The translations under genes were made by a program, and so were the position numbers. Shown here in pieces: positions 1-10,092 of a stretch of 64,000 nucleotides of DNA. The notes under the pieces were generated by a model, which was not told the origin of the DNA, did not search any database, and saw nothing but the letters and a program-made list of their open reading frames with translations. This DNA is from Pirellula sp. (GTDB taxonomy: Bacteria > Planctomycetota > Planctomycetia > Pirellulales > PNKZ01): assembly GCA_013822735.1 (NCBI GenBank), contig PNKZ01000005.1, forward strand, positions 1-64,000. The letters run 5' to 3'. Position 1 is the first letter of the stretch. The number at the start of each line of letters is the position of its first letter.

Positions 1-738
1 AAACGTTCGTCAGCACTATTAATGCGAGCAGCGACAAGCAACCAATCGACTTATTAGGAGACATATGTCGCACCGCGGTGCCAAGGAAGAGACGCGTTTC
101 ATGATCGTTGCATCCAAAATGGAGTGCCTAACAACTGGTCTTTAGGCGTCCTGCTTAACTTATCGACAGCCCAAGGGTGGTAGGCGACCGAAAAAGAAGT
201 TTTTGAGCAACCAAATCACACTGAAGTCATTGCCGGCATTGAAAGTGGAGCAAACCGGCGCCGGTCGATACCGAAGCACTTGCGCGGCGCGCTGATTGCC
301 CAAGGCTTGGAAGTGCCTCGCGTTGGTCAGGCGGGGACCGTGGAGGCTTGACGCACTTCGAGGCGTCGGCCCTGCGCAAGAATACGCGGCGGACGAACTG
401 CGGCTCGGACAGCTGCAAGTGGCTCTCGGCCTCTATCGAGACCCGTCGCAGAACTTGATCACGTTGAAGCCGAGCTGGATGAACTAGTGTGCGATGACGC
501 GCCTTTTCGCACGACGCTCTTGTCTGACCGGATACGTGCGAATACGGGTTTGTCTGCCGCAAACCGCATCGCTCGTGGCCGCGAACGCCGCTTGCGAACG
601 CTCACGTTCAACGTCACGGTCGCCAGTCTCGACGAGGTGTTCGACAGAGCAAGGCGAAATCAATTCAGGTCGAAATCCAAGGCTAATCCATAAAATTGCG
701 AAATCGAACGTCGCAGGAAATCCGTTCGGTAAAGCAGG
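1..738. other. No supported gene
   Basis: I see no convincing gene here. A 26-codon frame at 65-145 (plus) has a good AGGAG site just before its ATG, but it ends quickly and matches nothing I know; it could be the front of a decayed gene. Codon-like runs near 380-487 (plus) also end abruptly. The stretch reads as eroded coding sequence or intergenic DNA. Confidence 0.5.
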
Positions 739-741
739 GGC

Positions 742-779
742 AAAAAAAAAGCCGAGCTCCGAATGATCCGGAGCTCGGC
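742..779 (-). terminator. Rho-independent terminator of the His-rich secreted protein gene
   Basis: On the minus strand a perfect 10-bp stem (GCCGAGCTCC pairing with GGAGCTCGGC, 9-nt loop) is followed at once by nine T residues. It lies about 30 bases past the stop codon of the minus-strand gene at 811-1479, so it most likely ends that transcript. Confidence 0.9.
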
Positions 780-810
780 ATCGCAATGCTATTAGCCGAC
801 CTGAATTCAG

Positions 811-1479
811 CTACTTCGCCGGTGCAAAAGTCAACGGCGCAGGAGCGGGGGAATTCGGTAGAGCCGGCGCAGGGTTGGAGGGGAGCCTGTTTGTCGCCGG
901 ATTCGCCATCATGACATTATTCGACTGCACAATTTGAGGGGACTCATGAAAAATCTCCCAACCGTTAACCGAAGGCGTGAACTCATAGCTACCGGGGTTG
1001 AGGGAGTATCTTGCGCTTCCAAACTCGCCACCACGATCAAATTGGATGACCCAAGCTCGGTCGTTGACGAGAGCCTGGCTCTCACCTGGCCGGATCGCGT
1101 ACTGAAAGCCGTTCAAGGAATAGTTGATGACATTGCCCGAGTTCGCCGGATTGACGATTTTAATCGGCAAACCATATCCAGGTATCATCGTCGCTTGAGC
1201 CGGATAATTGGCCGTATAAGGAAGCGCGTTTCCTGCCATGTTTCCGTCGTAGACGCCGATCGCTCCGGTATGCTGACCATAATTGTTAATATGGTGTCCT
1301 GATCCATCAACTCGATGTCCCGCGACATCGTGTCCATGCTGTGGCTGGACATATTGAGGTACATAGTAGGTTGAGTGTCCGTGACTTTGGACGTGGTGGT
1401 GGTGTTGTGCTTCAACACTACCCGTCCAACCGAACGCTACATAGACGATAACCCCAGCAAGTCTTCCAATGTGTCTCAT
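811..1479 (-). CDS. His-rich secreted protein, function unknown
   Basis: A 222-residue exported protein. The chosen ATG (1479) has AAGGGG about seven bases upstream; an earlier in-frame ATG at 1500 has no such site. The N-terminus is a signal peptide (RHIGRL basic start, hydrophobic core, cut near VEAQ) followed directly by a His-rich stretch (QHHHHVQSHGHS). The middle is rich in Gly, Asn and Tyr, and the C-terminus is Pro/Ala-rich, which suggests an extended envelope protein. The central part (NYSLNGFQYAIRPGESQ...) resembles a compact beta domain seen in other planctomycete secreted proteins, though I cannot name a family. It is a single-gene unit with its own terminator. The His cluster and the metal-efflux operon beyond suggest metal binding, but that is inference. 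Confidence 0.75.
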   Translation of the reverse strand: MRHIGRLAGVIVYVAFGWTGSVEAQHHHHVQSHGHSTYYVPQYVQPQHGHDVAGHRVDGSGHHINNYGQHTGAIGVYDGNMAGNALPYTANYPAQATMIPGYGLPIKIVNPANSGNVINYSLNGFQYAIRPGESQALVNDRAWVIQFDRGGEFGSARYSLNPGSYEFTPSVNGWEIFHESPQIVQSNNVMMANPATNRLPSNPAPALPNSPAPAPLTFAPAK

Positions 1480-2598
1480 CGCGAACCCCTTGAAATGCAT
1501 GACAGACCGTCAAATCCACCCCCTCGACGGGAGTATCTTAGCCGGCAGTGACAGCATGTCAAGATTTTAAGCTTAAGCGTATATCTCTGGCGAAATTCGC
1601 TAACACATAGCGCAGTTACATCGCGACATATGCGTCTATCAACGCAACTAGTCACCTTGACCGGGGTCTTGGGTGAAAGAAGAGGCTCTCGGGAAGTCTC
1701 GGCAAAGCGAATTAGATTCTTAGCCGCTCAAGATTCGAAACCCCCGGGTTCGCGAAATTGCATAACCTCGCAAATTATTGGGCAACGCTTCGGATGTCTG
1801 ATTTTGGTAGTGGTCCAACGTAGACACGAACAGCGGCGGCAGGAGGAGCGCCTCCGTTGAGATTTCCGCGTTTTTGGAAACCAGCGACGACGCCTGAGGG
1901 CAGAAGGCGACCGTTGTCTCTCGGTTGGTGCCGCTGCTCAAATGTAGTCCTCCACGAGCTGCGGCGCTGCGGAATGCGCGGCCCGCAGCAGGACGACACG
2001 GGCGCGATCCCTAAACTGCGCGTCGGATGGTACTCCACCACACCTCGGGACCGTCCGCTGCGGAGTCGTCTGTAGGCATCGCAAGATAAGCTTGCGTAGA
2101 TCGCCTTCAGGTGACGTGGCTCGGCACGCTTGACATATGCCGCGCCGACTGTTTTTCGACGACGCGCTACAAAAACATGGCCGTAGACGCGCCGATGCTA
2201 GTCAAGACCTTGGTGAGCGGTATCAGAGCACAGTTCACATCAGATTGCTTGACGCTCGTTTACTCTACAGGATAGAAAATCCGCAGATCGGAGGCGACCG
2301 ACTCCGGCCGCATGGCGACGACGTCGCCGACGGTTTGTGTCGTCGATCGCGGGGCCAAATCATCTTCATGATGGAAGACGATCAAACCGAACTTTCCCGC
2401 TATGGGCCGACTGGGCGAGAGCCTATTCGGCTCCCGCCCAATCGGTACGTTTTCCTGAGTCAGGCTTAAGCCCGACCGGAAAAATGCCAACGCCGCTCTC
2501 CACACCACAGCGAGAAATCGGATTTTCATACTTAGTCCTTTCGAAGACTAAGCCGTCATCGATGAAAACTTTCCGATTCGGTAATTCGTTCAGGGAAA
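1480..2598. other. Intergenic or decayed region, no supported gene
   Basis: About 1.1 kb between the His-rich secreted protein and the lipoprotein gene. Short open frames exist on both strands (for example minus 2260-2529, with a hydrophobic start) but none has both a good ribosome site and a recognisable product. The promoter of the minus-strand gene at 811-1479 should lie near 1500-1620. I see no tRNA or repeat. Confidence 0.5.
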
Positions 2599-3141
2599 CT
2601 ATTTGTGGTCTGCATGTCCCTCTTTACCGTCTTCGTGCTCGAGCTTGCCGCGAAATTGTTTGCCGCCGATCGTTAAGACCAACTCGGCGTCGGCGCCTTC
2701 CGCGTCGAGGTCTCCGGCAAGCTCTTTATCGGCCGAGAAGAAACGCGACGACTTCCCCGTCGATTCTCCGGCATCGGGCTTGGCCGCGATTTTGAACTGC
2801 TCGGCTTTGCCGTCGTGTTTGAGATTTACGACGACTTCCGCGGCTTCGATCGGGACGGCTATCTTCGCGGTACCGTCGAGTACGTAGAACGTGACTTCGC
2901 CGGCCTTATCGTCGTGGACTAATTCGACATGATATTCTTCTTTGCCGAGTTCGATCAAATGGCCGCCGTGCGGACCTTCGCTGGCGTGCTCGCCTCCGGC
3001 GTGAGGCGCCGCTTTGCCGGCTTCCGGCTTGGGGGCCGTTGCGGGACCACAACCAGCGAGCAGAAGGGCGCCGGCGGTGGCGACGACGGCACAGCTAATA
3101 CGAGCGGAACCGAGTGTAAGAATAGAAAGTACGGCGTGCAT
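2599..3141 (-). CDS. Metal-efflux-associated lipoprotein, His-rich
   Basis: A 180-residue lipoprotein at the end of the RND efflux operon. The start at 3141 is chosen because GGAG lies six bases upstream; the frame is open further upstream but lacks a site. Residues 1-33 form a lipoprotein signal with lipobox LLAGC. His-containing patches follow (HAGGEHASEGPHGGH) and the C-terminus is GKEGHADHK. The middle is predicted to be beta-rich, with two similar acidic halves (EYHVELVHDDKAGEVTFYVLDG and a second one). Such small lipoproteins recur beside CusA/CzcA pumps in planctomycetes, so a periplasmic metal-binding or delivery role is likely. The gene starts 44 bases after the pump gene and is surely co-transcribed. 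Confidence 0.8.
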   Translation of the reverse strand: MHAVLSILTLGSARISCAVVATAGALLLAGCGPATAPKPEAGKAAPHAGGEHASEGPHGGHLIELGKEEYHVELVHDDKAGEVTFYVLDGTAKIAVPIEAAEVVVNLKHDGKAEQFKIAAKPDAGESTGKSSRFFSADKELAGDLDAEGADAELVLTIGGKQFRGKLEHEDGKEGHADHK

Positions 3142-3185
3142 GAGAATCTCCGGGGGAACAAAAAAGAAACGATCAGGACTAAGAG

Positions 3186-6100
3186 TCAATTAGAGTCGGC
3201 GCCGTGGACGTGAAGCGACGGCGCGACCTGCGAATGGTCTGCGGAATGGTCCAAATGTCTGGGCGGCGCCGGCGTATGAATGGCTTCGTCCAACTCATCG
3301 GTATCGCCCGCTTCGACTTGCTCCTCCGCATCGCGACGGCCGAACAACCAAAACAGCGCCGGATGGACGAAGAAATCGAGGAGCGTCGAGCTGATCAAGC
3401 CGCCGAGGATTACCGTGGCGACAGGGTAGAGGATTTCCTTGCCCGGTTCTCCGGCGGCCAACACCAGCGGAATGAGGGCAATGCCCGCGGTGAGCGCCGT
3501 CATGAGCATCGGCGCCAACCGTTCCTTGCCGGCACGTTCGATCATCTGCGGCGTGAACTGTTCGCCTTCGTAACGCACCAAGTGCAGATAGTGGGCAATG
3601 AGCAGGATGCCGTTGCGCGAGGCGATGCCGGATAAAGAAATGAATCCGACCATGCTGGCGACGGTGAGCGACTGGCCGGTGACGACGAGGGCGGCCACGG
3701 CGCCGATTGCCGCCATCGGTAGCGCGGAAAGCACTTGGAGCGCCATGTTCACGGAGCGGAACAGCGTATAGAGCGCCAGGAACATGGCCGCGAGCGAGAT
3801 CAAGCTGAGCAGCCCGATCATACGCGTGGCGTTCTTTTGACTCTCGAATTGTCCGCCGTATTCTACGAAGTAGCCGTGCGGCAAAGTTGCCTGAATCGGC
3901 GCCAAGCGCTTTTGAATGTCCGTGACGACGGAATTAAGATCGCGCCCCGCCGTATTGCATTGCAAGATGATCCGACGGCGAACGTTTTCACGATTGATCG
4001 TGTTCGGGCCGCTGCTTTGATGCACCTCCGCGACCGCCGAGAGCGGTACGCGTCCGCCGCTCGGCAAGTTCAATGCCAGGCGCTGGAACTTCGCGGGATC
4101 TTGGCGAAACTCATCGTCCAGGCGTACGACGAGATCGAACTTTCGTTGTCCGAGCACAATCTCGGAGACGACCCGGCCGTTCATCGCCGTTTCGATGAAT
4201 TCGTTGACGTAGTCCGAAGTCATGCCGTTGACGGCCAATTGATCGCGATCGAGCTTGATCTGAAGCTGCGGGATCTCGACCTGTTGTTCTACCATCAAAT
4301 CCTTGACGCCGTTGACATCGGCGATCGCCGCTCGCATTTCTTCCGCTTTATTGCGGAGCACGGTGAGGTCGTCGCCGTAGAGCTTGATGCCGACTTGCGC
4401 CTTCACGCCGGAGAGCATGTGACTGATCAGATGCGCCAGCGGTTGCTCGACGGCGATCACTACGCCGGGGACTTGCGACAGCTCTTCCCGCATTTCTGCG
4501 AGCACTTCTTCGCGTGATTGGCCCGATTTTGCGTTGAGACTCACGATGATCTCGGAAACGTTCACCCCTTCGGCATGTTCGTCGAGTTCGGCGCGTCCGG
4601 TGCGGCGCCCGAAGGCGAGCACCTTGCCGTCTTGCTGCATCTTTTTGAGGCGATTGTCGACCATGCCCGCGATGTGGTTCGATGTAGCGAGAGACGTGCC
4701 CGGCGGTAAAAGGACGTTGACTTGAACGCTTCCTTCGTTGAACGGCGGTAAGAAGTCGCGGCCCAGTTGTGTAACGGTGATCAAGCTCAAGACTACGGCA
4801 GCGGCGACCGCTCCCAGTATCGGCCACGGGTGACGTACGCTCAGCCGAATGGCGAATCCGGCGATGCTCTTGAGGATTCGAACCAGCCAGCCGTCTTTCT
4901 CATGCTCCATAACCTTGGCCTGCGGCAGCAGCCAATAGCTCAAGACCGGCGTCACGGTAAGCGAGACGATGAGCGAAGCCAAGATCGAGACGATGTACGC
5001 CACGCCGAGTGGTGTGAAGAGTCGCCCTTCCATGCCGCCGAGCGCAAACAACGGTACGAAGACCAGCACCACGAGGATCGTGCTGAACACGATTGAGTTC
5101 CGCACTTCGCTGCTGGCTTCGTAAACGACGCGCAACGCCGATTTAGGTTGCGCCGCGTGAGCATTCTCGCGGAGCCGGCGAAAGATGTTCTCCACATCGA
5201 CGATGGCGTCGTCGACCAATTCGCCGATCGCCACGGCCAGGCCGCCGAGGGTCATCGTGTTGATCGACATGTCGAACCACTTGAAGACTAGGCCCGTCAC
5301 GACGATCGAAAGCGGAATGGCCGTGAGGGTGATGAAGGTCGTGCGGAAGTTCAGCAAGAAGAGAAAGAGAATGATCACGACGAGAATACCGCCGTCGCGG
5401 AGTGCTTCGATCACGTTCTGAATACTGAGATCGATGAACACCTTTTGCTGATAGACTTCGGTATTTACTCGAAAGTCGGCAGGCAGCGAAGGCTTGAGCT
5501 CCTCGATCGCCTTCACCACGTCGTCCGTGAGCTTGCGCGTGTCGGCGCCGGGCTGTTTGGAGATTGTCAGAATGACGGCCGGTGACCCGTCGACTGCCGC
5601 GTCGCCGCGCTTGACCTGCGCCGCTTCCGCAACTCGCGCTACCTCGGACAACAACACGGGCCGTTCACCTGATCCTTTTACGACGACGCGTTCGAGTTCG
5701 CTGACATCCTGGATTCGGCCCAGCGAACGTACGAGCAGTTCGTTGCCGCCTTGATCGAGATACCCGCCGGTGGCGTTGGAATTGCTGGCGGCGACGGCCT
5801 TCTCAACATCTTCGAGCGTGAGGTCGTACTTCAAAAGCTGGTCGGGATTCACCAAAACTTGAAACTGCTTCCGGCCCCCTCCCATCGTCACCACTTGGGC
5901 CACGCCGGGGATCGTCAGCAATCGCTGCCGGACCAGCCAGTCGGCCGTCGTGCGCACTTCGATCGGGTCGGTTTTCCCTCCCTCGCTCCACATGCCAATC
6001 TGCAGGATCTGCCCCATGATCGACGAGATCGGGGCCAATTGCGGTCGCACGCCTTTCGGCATCCGATCGCCGGCAAGGGCAATCTTCTCGGCGACGATTT

Positions 6101-6422
6101 GCCGATCGACGTAAATGTCGGTCCCCCAGGCAAACTCGACATAGATCACCGAGAGGCCGACCCCCGACGAACTACGAACCGCTTGCACGCCGGTCGCTCC
6201 GTTGAGCACCGACTCCAGCGGAAACGTGATGAGCGTCTCCACTTCTTCCGGCGCGAGGCCCGGCGCTTCAGTCATGATGGTGACGCGCGGGCGATTCAAG
6301 TCGGGAAAGACGTCGATCGGTAGATGCGCCAGCTCGTATCCGCCGTAGCAGATTGCGACGAGCGCGAGCGAAATCGTGAGGAGGCGGTAGCGGAGCGAAA
6401 AACGAATAACGGCGTTGAGCAT
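3186..6422 (-). CDS. CusA/CzcA-family heavy-metal RND efflux pump
   Basis: The inner-membrane proton-driven pump of a tripartite metal exporter, 1078 residues, the usual length for this family. It has the classic start (one membrane helix, then LPIDVFPDLNRPRV), a periplasmic porter region, the central membrane block with the charged GELVDDAIVDVENIFRRLREN motif typical of the metal-type RND branch, a second porter region and a last membrane block containing ASRNGILLIAHYLHL. The C-terminal tail is His-rich (HLDHSADHSQ and HVHGADSN), suggesting metal sensing or binding. The adaptor gene ends 50 bases upstream and the lipoprotein follows. Substrate (Cu/Ag, Zn/Cd/Co) cannot be read with certainty; the His-rich partners argue for divalent cations. 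Confidence 0.95.
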   Translation of the reverse strand: MLNAVIRFSLRYRLLTISLALVAICYGGYELAHLPIDVFPDLNRPRVTIMTEAPGLAPEEVETLITFPLESVLNGATGVQAVRSSSGVGLSVIYVEFAWGTDIYVDRQIVAEKIALAGDRMPKGVRPQLAPISSIMGQILQIGMWSEGGKTDPIEVRTTADWLVRQRLLTIPGVAQVVTMGGGRKQFQVLVNPDQLLKYDLTLEDVEKAVAASNSNATGGYLDQGGNELLVRSLGRIQDVSELERVVVKGSGERPVLLSEVARVAEAAQVKRGDAAVDGSPAVILTISKQPGADTRKLTDDVVKAIEELKPSLPADFRVNTEVYQQKVFIDLSIQNVIEALRDGGILVVIILFLFLLNFRTTFITLTAIPLSIVVTGLVFKWFDMSINTMTLGGLAVAIGELVDDAIVDVENIFRRLRENAHAAQPKSALRVVYEASSEVRNSIVFSTILVVLVFVPLFALGGMEGRLFTPLGVAYIVSILASLIVSLTVTPVLSYWLLPQAKVMEHEKDGWLVRILKSIAGFAIRLSVRHPWPILGAVAAAVVLSLITVTQLGRDFLPPFNEGSVQVNVLLPPGTSLATSNHIAGMVDNRLKKMQQDGKVLAFGRRTGRAELDEHAEGVNVSEIIVSLNAKSGQSREEVLAEMREELSQVPGVVIAVEQPLAHLISHMLSGVKAQVGIKLYGDDLTVLRNKAEEMRAAIADVNGVKDLMVEQQVEIPQLQIKLDRDQLAVNGMTSDYVNEFIETAMNGRVVSEIVLGQRKFDLVVRLDDEFRQDPAKFQRLALNLPSGGRVPLSAVAEVHQSSGPNTINRENVRRRIILQCNTAGRDLNSVVTDIQKRLAPIQATLPHGYFVEYGGQFESQKNATRMIGLLSLISLAAMFLALYTLFRSVNMALQVLSALPMAAIGAVAALVVTGQSLTVASMVGFISLSGIASRNGILLIAHYLHLVRYEGEQFTPQMIERAGKERLAPMLMTALTAGIALIPLVLAAGEPGKEILYPVATVILGGLISSTLLDFFVHPALFWLFGRRDAEEQVEAGDTDELDEAIHTPAPPRHLDHSADHSQVAPSLHVHGADSN

Positions 6423-6472
6423 GGCGGACGATCCTGGCGGCTATCTGGGTGCGACGGAGCGGACGGCGCGAA

Positions 6473-7876
6473 TTAGTGGTTGTGTCCTGCGTGCGGATCG
6501 ATTGCGCCCCCCGACTTGTTCTTCAGCGCCAATTGCATCTGCTGCGCGCCGGCGAGTACCACGGCATCTCCCGGAAAAACGGCGCCGTCGTTGGCAATGA
6601 TCACCCAGAAGCGATCCCGATATTCGACGTGGATTGGACGCCGATCGAAATGGTCGCCATTGGGTAAAAATACGTAAGTCTCTACGCCGTCTTGCGCCAG
6701 GGCATCGACCGGCAGCACGATTCGCTCTTTCCATTGCTCGACGGGAACGGTCACTTGTACGCGCTGGCCCGGCTTGTAGCGCCAACTGATGAAGCGATGC
6801 CCGTCGGCCCCCTTGAGGTCTCGGAGTAAGGTGTTGGGAAGCGTGGCGTAGAAATGGAAGGTGCGAGTTTCGGGATCGACGTTGCCCGCGACGTAAAGAA
6901 TCTTAAGCCCCGAGATGACCTGAGGTTGGGATTCTTCCGACTCGATCGTCGCTTGAACCGTCCAGTTGTTTTCAACGGCTCGGTTCACGGAAGCGACGTC
7001 CTTATCAAAGGCACTCCCTTCAATGAACAGCATGGCATGATCGGTGAGCACCGCCAAGGCTTCACCGGCGTTGACGTTTTGGCCGCGGGCAATTTTAAGT
7101 TGTTGGATTTCGTAGCTGGTATCAGCGGGCTCTTTGTCCGACGTGCTCGTCGCACGATCATCAGGAACGACGACGGTAAGGGTTCGCAGCAAGGTTCGCT
7201 TCGCCAATATTTCGTTTACCTGCGATTCATTGAGTCCGTGCAAGAGCAGAGCCTGATGCTGAGCACGAAGAACGGCCTGTTTGTTCTGTTGTTCGTACTG
7301 CCGTTCCAATACTTGTCTACCTGAAATCCCTCCATCGACGGCGATCTTTTCCAATCGCTTGATCTCTCGTTCGACTACGTCCAATTCTTCCGCGACGCGG
7401 AGGAAATCTCCTTGAGCTTGCACGAGCTCTTCATGCGTTAGGCGCATCTCGAAAAGCTTTTGGCCGGGGAGCACCGCTTCGCCCTCGATCGGGTAGATCT
7501 GCGTTACGATACCCGTCAGCGGCGCAGTGATTTCGACCGTCGAGCGGCCCGGACGCTCGCGCACCATGCCGGGAATGGTGATCGTACGATCGAAGGTCGT
7601 CAGCTCGACCTTGCCGAGCTTTAAGCCAATGTTGGCTTGAGCTTGCTTGCTGAGCTCGATCGAATTCGCTGAATTGTGTCCGGCATGGTCGTGTCCGGCA
7701 TGAGCGTCCGGCTCTTCTGGATGATTCTCGCCCCCTTGCTCAGTCGCCTGATTTTTACTGACGGCGTTCAGTAGACGTTCCCGAAAGGAAGGAGTTGCCC
7801 CAACGACGACGGCGGCGGCAATGATTAACCACGGCAATCCGATGAAGAGACGGCGCATAAAAGTTCGCATAATCAT
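6473..7876 (-). CDS. RND efflux periplasmic adaptor (CusB/CzcB type)
   Basis: The membrane-fusion protein linking the pump to an outer-membrane channel, 467 residues from ATG 7876 (AAGG lies eight bases upstream; a second ATG at 7870 is possible). One N-terminal membrane anchor (LFIGLPWLIIAAAVVV) is followed by a His-rich stretch (DAHAGHDHAGHNS). Then come a lipoyl-like half (VEITAPLTGIVTQIYPIEG), a helical hairpin about residues 160-240, the second half and beta-barrel domains. The C-terminus ends DPHAGHNH. The His-rich ends are typical of metal-dedicated adaptors and may pass metal to the pump. No outer-membrane channel gene is seen nearby; the channel must be supplied from elsewhere. Confidence 0.93.
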   Translation of the reverse strand: MIMRTFMRRLFIGLPWLIIAAAVVVGATPSFRERLLNAVSKNQATEQGGENHPEEPDAHAGHDHAGHNSANSIELSKQAQANIGLKLGKVELTTFDRTITIPGMVRERPGRSTVEITAPLTGIVTQIYPIEGEAVLPGQKLFEMRLTHEELVQAQGDFLRVAEELDVVEREIKRLEKIAVDGGISGRQVLERQYEQQNKQAVLRAQHQALLLHGLNESQVNEILAKRTLLRTLTVVVPDDRATSTSDKEPADTSYEIQQLKIARGQNVNAGEALAVLTDHAMLFIEGSAFDKDVASVNRAVENNWTVQATIESEESQPQVISGLKILYVAGNVDPETRTFHFYATLPNTLLRDLKGADGHRFISWRYKPGQRVQVTVPVEQWKERIVLPVDALAQDGVETYVFLPNGDHFDRRPIHVEYRDRFWVIIANDGAVFPGDAVVLAGAQQMQLALKNKSGGAIDPHAGHNH

Positions 7877-8095
7877 GCTCGAATCCTTACTACAAACGGG
7901 CGTTTCGTCGCACGGGCGACGTCTAAATTCAGGGCGCATCGGGATTTTGGGCCCGAATGTATTTCGGCGGAACGCGTTGCGATTGGCGCGGAACATCCTC
8001 CCTCGCGCAATCGAAATTGGTCACGGATCGTGACTCAGGACGAAAGAAAGTCGAGTTCGGCCTTAGGCCGACGGCTCGACAAAGTCCTAACGGCT

Positions 8096-8557
8096 CTAAA
8101 TTAAGAGCAGTTGATGTAAAAGATGGAGGCGTAGCGGTGGTACGACATCCAACGCGCTTCGGATCTCCCACCGACGACAAACAAATTCGCCGGCGAGTTG
8201 CGCAGCAACGTCCGGCGCCAAAAATCCAATGGCGAACGCGTCACGAAGCGAATCGATCTGGATGCGATCGGTCGAAACGAAAGTGCACCGATCGTCGCAC
8301 GAGTCCTGATGGGGTACGGAAGATTCGTGTTCCCGGTCGTCGGCTGAGTCCGCCGCCTCCGTAACCGGTTCGGGCTGATCAAGCTGTCGACGGCAACATT
8401 GTCCGACGATTGCCGAGGTCATCGCCCCCGACTCTTGAACTTCCGCCGGATGGTCGGCGGCATGGGCGATCGCATCGTGCGCATGATGCCAGCAACAACC
8501 CAGCAATGTATGCAGGGCCAAAACTGTTGCGATTAGGTAAGTTACAATCGAGCGCAC
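8096..8557 (-). CDS. Small exported Cys/His-rich protein, first gene of the metal-efflux operon
   Basis: A 153-residue protein starting at a GTG (8557) with GGA eight bases upstream. It has a hydrophobic N-terminus ending LLGCCWHHAHD, then a Cys/His/acid-rich middle (VGQCCRRQ, HQDSCDDRC) and a conserved-looking end (PPLRLHLLHQLLLI). It is paralogous in plan to the protein at 20464-20886, which has the same signal end (ALGCCRMRD), Cys pairs and terminal RLHVSYQIFLI. Position directly before the adaptor gene, 220 bases away, suggests a metal-binding or metal-sensing role in the periplasm. No named family is known to me. Confidence 0.65.
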   Translation of the reverse strand: MRSIVTYLIATVLALHTLLGCCWHHAHDAIAHAADHPAEVQESGAMTSAIVGQCCRRQLDQPEPVTEAADSADDREHESSVPHQDSCDDRCTFVSTDRIQIDSLRDAFAIGFLAPDVAAQLAGEFVCRRWEIRSALDVVPPLRLHLLHQLLLI

Positions 8558-9253
8558 AAAGAATTCCGGTCCAATGACTATGGCAACATCGTCATTATCG
8601 ACTATTCAGTCAAGGCGGTTTGCAGAATTCGGCCATTGTCTTTTACGAGGTTATTCGGCGAGATGTTCAAACCCGAGTTCGCACCTGCGTGAATCGCGTG
8701 TTTGGTCGAACAACGGCGCAAACCCAATGTTACCAGAGTATTGCGACCACACTCAGTGAAGCATTCAGGGCATTCCCGGCACTTGAAGACCCCCCCACCC
8801 CGCCCTTCGCCGACTCCGCGGTTGTCCGATGGCCGTCGATTTACAGTCCGCGATCGCATCGTTGCGGTTCAACTCCTCGCTGTAAAAGTCGGAACGCCCC
8901 GTGCTGAATCCTGCGAGATAAATTTCCAAGAGAGGTCGTCACGGACTCGATTCCATGCGCTCGCCCGACCGGAGTGCTTCACGGTTCGCAACGACAACAA
9001 CGATTCTTCCGGCCGGCAAGAGCTCACGTTCAGAGCGCGTAGATCTAGGAAATGCTAAGCGCGGAATTCTCGAACGTAAGCTCGGTCTCAAAAATCGCAA
9101 TCGCTCTCGGTAGGCAAAGCTGCTAACGTTCCGCTGCGCCCGAGGACGCCCGCCTATCCCCTGTCGGCAAATCCCACTTGTGAGCAACGTTCTTCGGGAC
9201 GCTCCTCACGTTGCCCTTGTTCGGCCTATATCCGCACCATGCTAGGTGTTCCC
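8558..9253. other. Intergenic region, no supported gene
   Basis: About 700 bases between the divergent metal-efflux operon (minus) and a small plus-strand gene. Several short frames are open but none has a good start or familiar product. The efflux operon promoter should lie just beyond 8560. I see no clear inverted repeat operator. Confidence 0.45.
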
Positions 9254-9598
9254 ATGCTTAATTTGCGACTGAATCGGTACGTCACAGCGGTCGCCTTGCT
9301 GATGGCCGCAAGCATCTTCAACAATTCCGCGGGAACACTGCAGGCACAAGAGCTCGTTAAATATCGTCACGTTAAACAAAGGACCGTGCACATCGTTGAC
9401 GGAGCCCTTGCGCAAGAACACGCAAAGAACCTCAAGTCGCTGGGATGCGACGTCACACTCTCGAAGCGTCTCCTTTATTATGATCTGACGTATCAGTGCG
9501 AAGAGTGGCACGAAGTGAATTTTGAAACGCACGAGCAAACGCACAAGTGGATATCGCTACTATCATCACTAGGATTCGAGGTCGGCCATTTTCACTAA
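9254..9598 (+). CDS. Small secreted protein, function unknown
   Basis: A 114-residue protein with a clear signal peptide (VTAVALLMAASIFNNSAGTLQAQ) and a short mature domain of about 80 residues. The mature part reads as a compact alternation of strands and helices with two Cys (LGCDV and YQCEEW) that could pair. The phrase VDGALAQEHAKNLKSLGCDV and a later YDLTYQCEEWHEVNFET suggest a small alpha-beta fold. It stands alone on the plus strand. An upstream ATG at 9239 is possible. I do not recognise the family. Confidence 0.65.
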   Translation: MLNLRLNRYVTAVALLMAASIFNNSAGTLQAQELVKYRHVKQRTVHIVDGALAQEHAKNLKSLGCDVTLSKRLLYYDLTYQCEEWHEVNFETHEQTHKWISLLSSLGFEVGHFH

Positions 9599-9848
9599 AC
9601 TCACGAATTATGTCGTCCGTTGGAAAGCAGTGACAGGACGTGCCGTCGTGCGGATCTTTTGAGCCGTTTGCCGCTTCAACGCCGACTCAACGTGACGACG
9701 TACATGACGTGCATGGCGGTTCCGACCGACAACGGGGTTTCGGCGAGCTTTCCGGCAAGCCGTACTCGGAGGTCGTCAGAAAGTAATTTAACACGTCGGC
9801 GCGGCGCGCGATCGTCGAGTCACCAACGGCTGGCGGAAGTGATCCGAT

Positions 9849-9958
9849 CTTCAAATGTGGCCGCAGCCGAAGCTGCGGAGAGGTCGACCGTAGCCGACAG
9901 CAAGATTGATCCGCCGGACGAGCTTCAATGGGGCCGCAGCCGAAAATGCTGCGGATAG
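9849..9958. CRISPR. Relic CRISPR array: two diverged repeats around one spacer
   Basis: Two related repeat units, 9849-9882 (34 nt) and 9923-9958 (36 nt), flank a 40-nt spacer (9883-9922). Both begin CTTCAA and share CCGCAGCCGAA and GCTGCGG, so each can form a 7-bp hairpin (CCGCAGC/GCTGCGG) with a CGAA or CGAAAAT loop. The repeat-to-repeat distance of 73-74 nt fits a 36-nt repeat type. The array sits about 130 bases past csb2 at the end of the effector operon. The two units differ at several positions, including small indels, so the array looks decayed or is the degenerate end of a lost longer array. I found no further copies on either side. Confidence 0.65.
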
Positions 9959-10092
9959 TTCAAACGGTGGTGATGGCAAGGAAACGGAGAGGAAAGACGG
10001 CGTATCATCTCGGCATCGAGACGAACTTACCCCGCTTGTCGCACGCGATCAAGTTCAACGCTCCTGCGACGCGGCAAACTACGATCTCCTGA

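Noticed and set aside
3204-4517. Long plus-strand open frames antisense to the RND pump
   Set aside because: They are mirror frames of a clearly real gene, a common effect in GC-rich coding DNA.
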